A stretch of 14,499 bases of DNA from Promethearchaeota archaeon (GCA_016839845.1 JAEOTL010000048.1:1-14499), one strand, 5' to 3'; counted from the first letter of the stretch, positions 5,950-13,490 are shown. Program-made: numbers and translations. Notes: a model not told the origin generated them from the sequence alone.

Positions 5950-7824
5950 CTAAAAATTATATTTTGAGTCTAAAATCCCATTAAATATATCCTTTGTTAA
6001 AATTTCATAACCCGAGGAGTTAGGTAAAAGAATATAAAGTGGATCTTCTATTTCTTCAATATTAAATGCTTCTTTTTTTAAATTTCCTTTTTGGATTTTA
6101 AGAGTTGCCGTGGTTACTAATTCTGGAGTAAATCGAATAAATTTTGGAATAGCATATTCAGGTAATCGTTCTTGAAGCATGGAATAAAAACTTGAAAAGT
6201 TAAAATCATTTGCAGAATTTGAATTTGCGACAAGTGAAACCATTCCCGCTCTGCCTTCGGTATTTGGGATTAATACCCCATATACACAACTCATTTCAAC
6301 CTGGTCAAAATTATTAATTACGGCTTCAACCTCTTCAGTAGACACATTTTCTCCTTTCCACCTAAAAGTGTCTCCAATTCTATCAACAAATTGAGCAAAT
6401 TTATAGATTTTCTTGAAATGTCCTATTTCTTTGATAAGATCGCCACTATTAAAATAATAATCCCCCTCCTCAAACACATTTTTGAAAATCTTCTTCTCAT
6501 CTGCATTTTTACTTGTATAAATGAAAATATCATCTGCAATTATCTGCCCTATAAGAAGTCCTGCTTCTCCTTCTTTTACTCTTATCATATGACCATTTTG
6601 ATCTCTAATAGGTTCATTAATATCTGTATCATATTTCACTATTGCATATGGGTTTAAGGTGAAGCCAACAGTACAATTTAAATTGAAACGGTTAGCAAAA
6701 TTAGGAGCAAATCTTTCAGTAGCACCATAAAATTCAAAAATTTGTTTAATCCCAAACCTTTTTTTGAAATCCTTCCACATTTCATTCCTAAGACCATTCC
6801 CTACTATTTTTTTGATGTAATGCTTATTGTCTGTTGGTTTTTCAGGTTGATTGTATAGATATCGACAAATTTCACCAATATAATTAAAACTAGTAGCTTT
6901 GAATTTAATAGCATCCTCCCAGAATTTACTGGCAGAAAATTTACGACGTATTGCAATAGTCGAACCATATCTTAATGATGCGGCATAAGCTACATTTATA
7001 GCATGAGAATGAAAAAGAGGTGTAGTAACGTAAATAACATCCTTGTGTTCAAATCCAACGACTGTATCACCCCAGTAAATACTTGAACCATAGGTATGAC
7101 CGTGTGTAATAATTGCTGCCTTGGGTAACCCTGTAGTTCCACTCGTGAATATGTATGCATAAGGATCTTTAGCTTGGAGTGTTTTTGAAGTTGGAGGGTT
7201 AGATGTATCTTCATTTTTAACAATCTCAGATAAATCTTGAAATCCATTAGGTTTCTCCACCTCTCTGGTATCTGGAACAAAATATAAATGTTTAGATTGT
7301 TCTTCTGATAATTTAAGTTCATCTCGAACTTCTTCAAAAGCTTCTATTAATTCTTCACCAATAATGAAGACTTTTCCAGGATCGATATTAATGCTATGTA
7401 TAAGAGGGTTAGATCTTTGTTTAGTATTGATAAGAGATGAAACCACACCAATTTTAGATAATCCATATATTGCAAACATTATCTCGGGTCTATTGGTCAT
7501 AAATACTACAGCTATGTCTCCTTTCTTTAATCCTACCTTATTTTGAAAGTAATGTGCATAACGGTTGCACCATTCATTATATTCCTTATGTGTGTATACC
7601 TTATCTTCAAAAAGAATTGCAGCATCATTTGGGTAGTTTTTAGCATGTTTTTCAATCAAAATTGGGACGTTACTATTAGATTCTGGAGTTATAGCTAAGG
7701 CTTCATCGACCACACTTTGCATTCGTTTAATTACATGACGAGAAAAAAACCACCCCTTAATGTAATCCCATTTAGAAGGTAAATAGCTTTTTTTTTTCTT
7801 TGCTTTTATACGATTTTTACTCAT
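5950..7824 (-). CDS. FATP/FadD6-type long-chain fatty acyl-CoA synthetase
   Basis: A complete 624-residue ANL enzyme of the fatty-acid-transport-protein type. Seen: the ATP-binding loop YIFTSGTTGLPKA (224-236), FYGATER (365-371), YYFNSGDL (456-463) and the FATP hallmark VDRIGDTFRWKGENVSTEEV (480-499), then YGVLIPNTEGRAGM and a C-terminal ATLKIQKGNLKKEAF with a likely catalytic lysine near 576. The segment NRPEIMFAIYGLSKIGVVSSLINT is also FATP/FadD6-like. Established family role: ATP-dependent CoA activation of long or very long chains, often coupled to uptake. The N-terminus is Lys-rich (KNRIKAKKKK), followed by a short aromatic stretch (WFF) rather than a clear transmembrane helix, so it is probably peripheral at most. 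It lies 56 bases downstream of the thiolase-like gene on the same strand, with a weak ribosome site, and is probably co-transcribed. Distinct in sequence type from the synthetase at 1-1032. Confidence 0.93.
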   Translation of the reverse strand: MSKNRIKAKKKKSYLPSKWDYIKGWFFSRHVIKRMQSVVDEALAITPESNSNVPILIEKHAKNYPNDAAILFEDKVYTHKEYNEWCNRYAHYFQNKVGLKKGDIAVVFMTNRPEIMFAIYGLSKIGVVSSLINTKQRSNPLIHSINIDPGKVFIIGEELIEAFEEVRDELKLSEEQSKHLYFVPDTREVEKPNGFQDLSEIVKNEDTSNPPTSKTLQAKDPYAYIFTSGTTGLPKAAIITHGHTYGSSIYWGDTVVGFEHKDVIYVTTPLFHSHAINVAYAASLRYGSTIAIRRKFSASKFWEDAIKFKATSFNYIGEICRYLYNQPEKPTDNKHYIKKIVGNGLRNEMWKDFKKRFGIKQIFEFYGATERFAPNFANRFNLNCTVGFTLNPYAIVKYDTDINEPIRDQNGHMIRVKEGEAGLLIGQIIADDIFIYTSKNADEKKIFKNVFEEGDYYFNSGDLIKEIGHFKKIYKFAQFVDRIGDTFRWKGENVSTEEVEAVINNFDQVEMSCVYGVLIPNTEGRAGMVSLVANSNSANDFNFSSFYSMLQERLPEYAIPKFIRFTPELVTTATLKIQKGNLKKEAFNIEEIEDPLYILLPNSSGYEILTKDIFNGILDSKYNF

Positions 7825-7880
7825 AATATTTTTTATGTTCTCTTTGGGCTTAATTTATTATATTTTAAGAAAAAAATGTA

Positions 7881-9380
7881 TTACTCTATAGAAATAATTG
7901 TATTTCTTTTAATATCAGAATTATATTGAACGATGCATGTTTTTCCAACTAATTCCTGAGTCTCAATAGTATGAAGCAATTCTGGGTTAGTAACCAATGC
8001 AACGCAACGACGCCCATTTTCAAGAGTACCTATTATAACTCCTCTTCTTGGTTGCCCTGATCGCTCATAAAAAACAGTGAATCCATCAACAATAAGTTTA
8101 CCATTTGCTATTTCAACTGCATCAGGTAAAATTTCTTTTAAAATTGATTTTTGAATTTTAGAGTCATCCCGAACACCCCATTGTATTACAGGAGGTGTTT
8201 TGCCATAGATCCCGATTGATTGTTTAGTGTTAAATCCACCATTCGCTACAACCATAACCCTTAAAGAAGAATTGGTGCGAATTTTCTCAACAGTATTGAT
8301 TATTGCATGTAAAGAATAATTACTTAACGGGGTACCAAAAAATGGAAGTCCTCCTGTGAGTGTCAGGTCACGAGTATCATCTTCTTTAATTCCAAGTTCC
8401 TTCATGAAGATCTCTACAATTGAAGGGAAACAGCTATATAAGTCAAATTTGTCAATATCACTTAGTTTTAAACCAGCTTGTTCCAAAGCAAGTCGAGATC
8501 CTTCTCTTGTTGCTGGAGAATCATCAAGTCTTGGACGTCGATAGAGCTCATCAATATTTTTGAATGTTGCTCCTCCCATTATATAAATCCATTTGTTTTT
8601 ATCAATATTAAGTGATTCTGCAATTTCTTCACTTGTAATTAAAATTGTTCCAGCTTGATCTACAAAGTTGTTCGCACACATACGTTTAGTGTAAGGGTGT
8701 ACAATAAGACGATTCTCAAGAGAGGGTGTAATAATTTCTTCAGCAGTAAATTGCTTTTGAGTCCAGCTATAAGGATTTTTTGATGCGATCTTAGAAAAGT
8801 GTTCAAAGAGTTTTCCCATATATTTATTATGTTCTTCAATATTGTGCCCAGATGATGCTCTTAATGCGGTTTCAATAATTGCATAGGTAGTAGTTGGAAA
8901 ATATAATTGATAATTTAAAATTCCTTGAGCAATTGCCCATCTCTCCCCACTTACATATTTCGGATCTTCTTTTTTAGGCCAATACTCAGGAGGGTTCCCC
9001 TTAAATTTCTTTCGTATAGAATAAGCAGCCTCTCCGCCTGTGATGAGAACACAGCGGTGCTCTCCAGTAGTAATTGCTTCAGCAGCTCGATTAACTAACA
9101 TCTGAGGACTTTGTCCTCCATCAGGCATATAGATTTTTTCTTTAGGTGTGATATTAAGCCTTCTTCCAAGTTCAGCAGGAGCATCTTCATATGACCATGA
9201 GCTAATATTTACCATATAGATTGCATCTATGAAATCAGTGATATTTTTAGCTTGTGTATCTTCTATTGCCTTTTTTCCTGTTTTCTCCATTAATCCAAGT
9301 GAGTCAAGAGGTTGAGGAGTGTCTTTACGTTGTGTGAACTGGGCAGCTCCAATTATCACTGGGTTGTTTTTGTTAACCAT
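7881..9380 (-). CDS. Thiolase-like protein, TLP1 type (SCP2-thiolase family, catalytic Cys absent)
   Basis: A 499-residue thiolase fold plus an added C-terminal domain of about 95 residues (405-499) like that of mycobacterial thiolase-like protein 1. Thiolase landmarks: PVIIGAAQFTQR at the N-terminus, the helix after PDGGQSPQMLVNRAAEAI (86-103), HPYTKRMCANNFVDQAG, a GGLPFFGTPLSNYSLHAI segment with His358, and NGGFNTKQSIGIYG. The position of the acylated cysteine in true thiolases holds Gln90/Ser91, and the C-terminal CxG motif is replaced by NGGFN, so ordinary beta-ketothiolase chemistry is unlikely. Cys317 (YSCFPS) is the only suspicious cysteine nearby. TLP1 proteins bind CoA, but their reaction is not settled. 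The start is supported by AAGGAT, 4 bases before the ATG. It is the first gene of a two-gene unit with the FATP-type synthetase, implying acyl-CoA handling. It could also be a retro-aldolase or acyl-CoA carrier. Confidence 0.88.
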   Translation of the reverse strand: MVNKNNPVIIGAAQFTQRKDTPQPLDSLGLMEKTGKKAIEDTQAKNITDFIDAIYMVNISSWSYEDAPAELGRRLNITPKEKIYMPDGGQSPQMLVNRAAEAITTGEHRCVLITGGEAAYSIRKKFKGNPPEYWPKKEDPKYVSGERWAIAQGILNYQLYFPTTTYAIIETALRASSGHNIEEHNKYMGKLFEHFSKIASKNPYSWTQKQFTAEEIITPSLENRLIVHPYTKRMCANNFVDQAGTILITSEEIAESLNIDKNKWIYIMGGATFKNIDELYRRPRLDDSPATREGSRLALEQAGLKLSDIDKFDLYSCFPSIVEIFMKELGIKEDDTRDLTLTGGLPFFGTPLSNYSLHAIINTVEKIRTNSSLRVMVVANGGFNTKQSIGIYGKTPPVIQWGVRDDSKIQKSILKEILPDAVEIANGKLIVDGFTVFYERSGQPRRGVIIGTLENGRRCVALVTNPELLHTIETQELVGKTCIVQYNSDIKRNTIISIE

Positions 9381-9539
9381 AATTATCCTTAAATTGCCAT
9401 TAATATGGGAAATCTCTTATTTTTATTAAAATTTAGGTTATAATTTGAAAAGAGGACAAATTTGGTAAGTTTTCTGAATTAAAAAAAATGTTCTAGTACT
9501 CTTATAAGAAGTATTATCACAGATTATTGTTTATTAAGG

Positions 9540-9583
9540 TTTTAAAGAAAAACATTAAACTTTAAAGTGTGATTTCTTTAAAA
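9540..9583. repeat. Nested dyad: 11-bp inverted repeat around a 10-bp palindrome
   Basis: TTTTAAAGAAA (9540-9550) and TTTCTTTAAAA (9573-9583) are exact reverse complements. Inside the 22-base spacer is the perfect palindrome ACTTTAAAGT (9559-9568), whose centre is 2 bases from the centre of the outer arms. The core TTTAAAG or its complement occurs in all elements. This may be a cluster of operator half-sites or a cruciform-prone element. Confidence 0.4.
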
Positions 9584-9683
9584 ATAACAAAGGAGTGAGC
9601 TGTAAAACTGGAAGAGATTGCCATAATAGAAACGTAATATCCTATTTAAAATCAGTCTTAGAATTAAAAATAATCTGTATTAT

Positions 9684-9701
9684 ATTTCTATAGATAGAAA
9701 T
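9684..9701. promoter_or_regulatory. Candidate operator overlapping the BRE of the ABC operon
   Basis: ATTTCTAT (9684-9691) and ATAGAAAT (9694-9701) form a perfect 8-bp inverted repeat with a 2-base spacer. The right arm is also the purine-rich BRE position, immediately before TTTATATA. A protein bound here would block TFB/TBP access, a known archaeal repression geometry. Confidence 0.5.
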
Positions 9702-9702
9702 C

Positions 9703-9710
9703 TTTATATA
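9703..9710 (+). promoter_or_regulatory. TATA box of the amino-acid ABC transporter operon
   Basis: TTTATATA matches the archaeal consensus exactly and is preceded by AGAAATC as a BRE. Transcription should begin about 25 bases downstream, near 9730-9735, leaving a leader of roughly 60 bases before the ATG at 9797. That leader includes GAGGT (9783-9787), a good ribosome site. Confidence 0.65.
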
Positions 9711-9712
9711 TG

Positions 9713-9734
9713 AACTATGAAATATAACTATGAA
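9713..9734 (+). repeat. 9-bp direct repeat at the predicted transcription start
   Basis: AACTATGAA occurs at 9713-9721 and again at 9726-9734, a 13-base period, directly downstream of the TATA box and reaching the expected start site. It may be a tandem regulator site or chance in AT-rich sequence. Confidence 0.3.
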
Positions 9735-9796
9735 TTTATCCAAAAATAATATAGAATAAATTTTAAGTTGTTAATAATAAATGAGGTAAAAAAGTT

Positions 9797-10627
9797 ATGA
9801 GTACAGAAAGAGCAGTTATAAGAAGAGAATTTGCTATAATAGCTATTGTCGTAGGATTAGGAATAGGAATCCTTGGCGGATGGTTTATCCCTTCTCCAAT
9901 TACAACAACTCGCACACCATTACTTGATCAAATTATCGCACGAGGAGAATTTGTTGTTGGAACTAGTGCAGATTATCCACCATTTGAAAATAAGACTTTT
10001 CCCGGTAATGAAATTGTTGGGTTCGATATTGACCTTTCACAGATGATAGCTGACGAAATAGGTGTTCCCCTTAAAATGGTTGACTTACCCTTTGATTCTC
10101 TAGTTGCTTCATGTAAAGCAGGTACAGTCGACATGCTTGCGGCAGGAATGACTTACACTCAAGAAAGAGCAGCACAACTTGCCCCCTCAATAACCTATAT
10201 TAATGTAACTCAAGTTATTGTCGCTTTAAATGACTCAGGAATCACTATTAATCATGTTGATAATGTTACAGCCTATACAGTTGGTGTTCAAACAGGTACC
10301 GTAATGTATGACGAGTTAGGTCCAGGCGGTTTAAACATGACTGTTGGTGTAGAACTTTTTGTATATGATAATGCAATTGATCTTATGAACGCCTTAGATA
10401 CATCAGCAATTCAGCTGGCTTACATAGATGGTCCAGTGTTTACTGCTTGGGAAGGTGTTTATGATATCGAGATCTTATTTAGTACGGGGATTGATCCTTT
10501 TGTGCTATGGACTCAGCACGGAGAACCAGAATTGCTACATATAATGAATACAGTCATATATGAGAGCTATCTAACTGAATCGATCTTCGATGTGATAAAT
10601 CTTTGGTTCGGAAACATTACGACATAA
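9797..10627 (+). CDS. Amino-acid ABC transporter substrate-binding protein (family 3), membrane-anchored
   Basis: A 276-residue periplasmic-type binding protein of the polar amino-acid family. One hydrophobic helix (about 11-31, FAIIAIVVGLGIGILGGWF) after MSTERAVIRR acts as an uncleaved anchor. I see no lipobox cysteine and no clear cleavage site. The family signature GFDIDLSQMIADEIGV is at 75-90. Ligand-site residues expected from HisJ-type proteins are in TSADYPPFE (56-64), AAGMTYTQER with Arg124 (pairs with the ligand carboxylate) and YIDGP with Asp211 (pairs with the amine). It should hold a polar or neutral amino acid at the outer face and deliver it to the two permeases. It is the first gene of the transporter operon, with GAGGT nine bases before the ATG. 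A T12 tract follows it, so its mRNA may exceed that of the permeases. The exact ligand cannot be told from sequence. Confidence 0.93.
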   Translation: MSTERAVIRREFAIIAIVVGLGIGILGGWFIPSPITTTRTPLLDQIIARGEFVVGTSADYPPFENKTFPGNEIVGFDIDLSQMIADEIGVPLKMVDLPFDSLVASCKAGTVDMLAAGMTYTQERAAQLAPSITYINVTQVIVALNDSGITINHVDNVTAYTVGVQTGTVMYDELGPGGLNMTVGVELFVYDNAIDLMNALDTSAIQLAYIDGPVFTAWEGVYDIEILFSTGIDPFVLWTQHGEPELLHIMNTVIYESYLTESIFDVINLWFGNITT

Positions 10628-10657
10628 TTGTTATTCCAGATATTTATTATAAAAATA

Positions 10658-10669
10658 TTTTTTTTTTTT
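10658..10669 (+). terminator. T12 tract between binding protein and permease genes
   Basis: Twelve consecutive T residues begin 31 bases after the binding-protein stop, with an A5 just upstream (AAAAATATTTTT is palindromic). In archaea such a tract is a strong intrinsic terminator, so the binding protein may have its own short transcript, with partial read-through to the rest of the operon. Confidence 0.5.
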
Positions 10670-10706
10670 ACAATTCTTAAAATACATAAATACCTCATTT
10701 ACTAAA

Positions 10707-10716
10707 GATATATTAA
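10707..10716 (+). promoter_or_regulatory. Possible internal promoter for permease/ATPase genes
   Basis: GATATATTAA lies about 30 bases before the permease ATG at 10745. A start about 25 bases downstream would yield a nearly leaderless mRNA, which fits the absence of any GGAGG-like ribosome site before this gene. The match is weak in AT-rich sequence. Confidence 0.3.
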
Positions 10717-10744
10717 AACTGCTACTTAAAATAAAATAATAGCT

Positions 10745-11821
10745 ATGCTTTTTCAAACAACCTTAGGTATGATTACAGGAATCATTAATCAGATTCTGAT
10801 GTTTTTAATTGGTACATATATTGTGAGATGGTATGTTAAAGAGAAAAAAACACACTATACTAATATCTGGGATTCATCTTTCAAAACTGCTTTAATAGTT
10901 AATTTGATATGGTTAGTTAGTAATATTCCAGTTATTATAATATTTAACTTCCTACTTATTGAAGATTTCTATGTTGCTCTTATTAATACGGGAATAAATA
11001 TTTTAATCGGGACTACAGTTGTTATACCCTTATATAAAAGAGAATTAAGAGAATCTTTATTATTTGTTGTTGTTATTCAGCTTGCTCTCTTTATTACATC
11101 TCTCGTTTTAGGGTTATTAATATCAATTATAATAGGCTTTATTATAGATAAAAATTACGAGATAGCATATTTTATTCTCAGTGTTGGATTACCCTTTACG
11201 TTGCTTCTTACAGCTTTAGGATTATTAATTGGATTTATGCTAGGTATATCCCTGGCACTCATGCGTGTATATGGTGGTGTTGAGTTAGGTTGGTTTTCAA
11301 ATGGTTATGAGAAAATATTCAGGGGTATCCCAATATTGGTTTTAATCTATATTTTCGCATTCGGTTTGACGGATTTATTTTGGTTCTTAGAACCAGTTCA
11401 GAGACCACTTGCTAGTATAGTTTTAGCACTTGGACTTCGAAGCGGTGCTTATCAATCTCAGATTTTTCGTGGAGCAATCTTATCTGTGAACCCAGGGCAG
11501 ATTGATGCGGCTCGTGCATTAGGAATGAGTGGGAGTCAAGCTTTCCGACATATTACATTCCCCCAAGCTATACGTCTAGCAGTGCCCAGTTGGTCAAATG
11601 AGTATTCAGTAGTCATTAAAGATTCATCCTTTGCATATGCAATTGGGATTGTCGAGTTGACAAAAGCTGCTTATGATTATTCTTATGCTTTTAGGGGTAC
11701 TTGGGCTTTATCAATAGGAATTCTTGCAATACTATATTTCCTATTAACATTTCCAGTAACAAAAATATTTGGTGAACAGCAAACTAAGAAATTGAAAAAA
11801 TTAGGAATGGGAGGTGGTTAA
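10745..11821 (+). CDS. Polar amino-acid ABC transporter permease with extra N-terminal membrane domain
   Basis: A 358-residue permease, against about 215-250 for typical HisM/GlnP subunits. The conserved half starts near residue 142 (ILSVGLPFTLLLTALGLLIGF) and contains IFRGIPILVLIY and the ATPase-contacting EAA loop DAARALGMSGSQAFRHITFP (254-273) followed by QAIRLAVPSWSNEY. Residues 1-135 form an additional module of four predicted membrane helices (about 5-27, 48-71, 77-97, 104-133) with a charged loop RWYVKEKKTHYTN; I do not recognise it. Role: one half of the membrane pore that takes amino acids from the anchored binding protein. No ribosome site precedes the ATG, and the nearest in-frame upstream stop (10727-10729) limits extension. 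It is followed by the ATPase gene after 2 bases, with GGGAGGTG at its own 3' end serving as that gene's ribosome site. Confidence 0.92.
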   Translation: MLFQTTLGMITGIINQILMFLIGTYIVRWYVKEKKTHYTNIWDSSFKTALIVNLIWLVSNIPVIIIFNFLLIEDFYVALINTGINILIGTTVVIPLYKRELRESLLFVVVIQLALFITSLVLGLLISIIIGFIIDKNYEIAYFILSVGLPFTLLLTALGLLIGFMLGISLALMRVYGGVELGWFSNGYEKIFRGIPILVLIYIFAFGLTDLFWFLEPVQRPLASIVLALGLRSGAYQSQIFRGAILSVNPGQIDAARALGMSGSQAFRHITFPQAIRLAVPSWSNEYSVVIKDSSFAYAIGIVELTKAAYDYSYAFRGTWALSIGILAILYFLLTFPVTKIFGEQQTKKLKKLGMGGG

Positions 11822-11823
11822 TT

Positions 11824-12612
11824 GTGAACGAACCAGTTATACGAGTAGTTGATTTATGGAAATCATATGAAGATTTGGAAGTACTTAAAGGTGTCTCATT
11901 TGAATTAGCTGAAAGAGAGGTAAAAGTTATTTTTGGGCCAAGTGGTTCTGGGAAGAGCACACTTCTCCGTTGTATTAATATGCTAAGTCCTCCAGAGAAA
12001 GGGGATATTTTTCTTAGAGGTCAGAAAATAACAGAGCAGGGAGTTAATCTCAATAAAGTACGAACAAGATTAGGCATGGTTTTCCAACATTTTAATCTTT
12101 TTGCCCATCTCAGAGCCATAGATAATGTAAGTATTGGACTTCGTCGAGTAAAAGGCATGAATAAGGAAGAAGCTCAAGCGAGGGCATTTGAAGCACTAAA
12201 TCGTGTTAGGATGACACAATGGGCAGATCACTATCCTGCCCAACTATCTGGGGGTCAACAACAAAGAGTAGGAATTGCTCGTGCTTTAGCTATGGAACCA
12301 GATGTAATATTATTTGATGAACCTACCTCTGCATTGGATCCAGAGCTAATTGGGGAAGTGCTTCAAGTAATGTTAGATCTTGCCAAATCAGGCACTACAA
12401 TGATCGTTGTAACTCATGAATTAGGTTTTGCTAAAGCCGTAGCCTCAGAAATGATATTTCTTGGTGAAGGAACGATCCTCGAACGCGGCTCTCCTCAGCA
12501 TTTCTTCGTTTCTCCTAAATCTGAGATTGTGAAAAAATTCCTCAAACAACTTGAAGTTCTATATGGAACCCATGAAGAACTTTTAAAACCATCAGACGAG
12601 GAAAACTATTGA
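11824..12612 (+). CDS. Polar amino-acid ABC transporter ATP-binding protein
   Basis: A 262-residue ATPase of the GlnQ/HisP group that powers import. All motifs are intact: Walker A GPSGSGKST (38-46), Q-loop Gln88 in GMVFQHFNLF, signature LSGGQQQRV (141-149), Walker B VILFDEP with Asp165/Glu166, D-loop SALDP, and H-loop His198 in VVTHE. LLRCINMLSPPEKG after Walker A is characteristic of the polar amino-acid family. The start codon is GTG at 11824, chosen because GGGAGGTG lies at 11810-11817 and the frame aligns with the usual N-terminus. The gene is packed between the two permeases, 2 bases after the first and sharing one base with the start of the second, so subunits are probably translated together. 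It acts as a dimer on the cytoplasmic side. The family call is secure; the transported amino acid is not known. Confidence 0.96.
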   Translation: MNEPVIRVVDLWKSYEDLEVLKGVSFELAEREVKVIFGPSGSGKSTLLRCINMLSPPEKGDIFLRGQKITEQGVNLNKVRTRLGMVFQHFNLFAHLRAIDNVSIGLRRVKGMNKEEAQARAFEALNRVRMTQWADHYPAQLSGGQQQRVGIARALAMEPDVILFDEPTSALDPELIGEVLQVMLDLAKSGTTMIVVTHELGFAKAVASEMIFLGEGTILERGSPQHFFVSPKSEIVKKFLKQLEVLYGTHEELLKPSDEENY

Positions 12613-13463
12613 TGAAGGTAAAAGAGCAACCTCTTGAAGAAAAAAAGTTTAAAGGAAGAAAATTAATGCTAGGAGCTAGTATAAGTATTATCATCATCAT
12701 TTTGGCGATTTTTATAAGCAATTTAATTTGTTCCTTATCAATATTCAGCAATACCGATTACTGCATAGTAATAGGATTCTGGGACCGTCTCGTTGCAGGT
12801 TTTCTTACAACGATGTGGTTATATGGTTGGTCACTTATGTTTGGATTTTTTTTAGGTTTAACCCTTGCTCTTCTCCGCCAATATGGTGGTAGTATTTTTT
12901 CTCGAGGTGCTACAATATATATTGAATTTATACGTGGTACACCATTAATTGCACAATTATTTTTCTTATTTTATGGTTTGAATATCCCTATTGAGAACTG
13001 GAATTTATTAACTGAGTTTACGATCTTTGGTAAAGAGATTACTTTCGTATTCTTGAATCATCGTATTCTTTTTGGGATAATGGCATTAAGCCTTAATAGT
13101 GCAGCTTATCAAGCAGAATATTTCCGTGGTGCTATGATGTCGGTTGGTTCTGGACAATTATTAGCCGCCCAATCACTGGGTATGTCACGTGTAACCGCTA
13201 TTCGCCACATTATATTACCACAAGCTCTACGACGTGTCATTCCTGCGTGGTCTAACGAAGCTGCTTATCTTCCGAAGTATACCGTTGTTGTTTCTTTAAT
13301 TGGTACCACAGAACTTTTTGGTCAAGCAAAAACTATCGTTTCAAATACATTTATATCACTATCAACTTACATTATTGTGGCGATTATCTTTTTAGTTACG
13401 ATTACAATAGTATCTAGAGGATTAGATCTCCTTCATAAGCGAACTGGCATTCCAGGTTTGTAA
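12612..13463 (+). CDS. Polar amino-acid ABC transporter permease (second subunit)
   Basis: A 283-residue permease that pairs with the subunit at 10745-11821. Landmarks are FLTTMWLYGWSLMFGFFLGLTLALLRQYGG, IYIEFIRGTPLIAQLFFLFYG and the EAA loop LAAQSLGMSRVTAIRHIILP followed by QALRRVIPAWSNEAAYLPKYT. An N-terminal helix at about 17-41 is extra compared with short HisQ-type proteins. I chose the ATG at 12612, which overlaps the ATPase stop by one base (TGATG), over the TTG three bases earlier; GAGG at 12598-12601 suits it. A heteromeric pore (two different permeases) is common in this family. The unusual gene order is binding protein, permease, ATPase, permease. The gene ends the operon and is followed by a T8 tract at 13491-13498. 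Confidence 0.94.
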   Translation: MKVKEQPLEEKKFKGRKLMLGASISIIIIILAIFISNLICSLSIFSNTDYCIVIGFWDRLVAGFLTTMWLYGWSLMFGFFLGLTLALLRQYGGSIFSRGATIYIEFIRGTPLIAQLFFLFYGLNIPIENWNLLTEFTIFGKEITFVFLNHRILFGIMALSLNSAAYQAEYFRGAMMSVGSGQLLAAQSLGMSRVTAIRHIILPQALRRVIPAWSNEAAYLPKYTVVVSLIGTTELFGQAKTIVSNTFISLSTYIIVAIIFLVTITIVSRGLDLLHKRTGIPGL

Positions 13464-13490
13464 TCTACTTATACATCTTATTATTCCAAC

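Larger units (their letters stand above)
9381..9796. other. 416-bp divergent promoter region between acyl-CoA and amino-acid transport operons
   Basis: No convincing gene is visible. A 32-codon GTG frame (9595-9693) has no properly spaced ribosome site and ends inside the promoter dyad, so I do not call it. The region holds the minus-strand ribosome site AAGGAT (9385-9390) and a possible minus-strand TATA element near 9420-9430. It also holds a 10-bp palindrome TCTTATAAGA (9500-9509), a nested dyad (9540-9583), the dyad and TATA box of the transporter (9684-9710) and a 9-bp direct repeat (9713-9734). The density of symmetric sites suggests control by at least one transcription factor. Confidence 0.55.

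Noticed and set aside
6996..7337. 113-residue minus-strand reading frame inside the FATP-type synthetase
   Set aside because: It is an alternate frame of a gene with all family motifs in the main frame; its product is a low-complexity Leu/Lys-rich sequence with no recognisable domain.
9595..9693. 32-codon GTG-initiated frame in the divergent region
   Set aside because: The GGA lies directly against the GTG with no spacing, the frame ends inside the promoter dyad, and the product shows no known motif. I cannot exclude a small peptide gene, but nothing positive supports it.
12542..12751. 69-residue minus-strand reading frame across the ATPase/permease junction
   Set aside because: Shadow of two overlapping real genes on the other strand.
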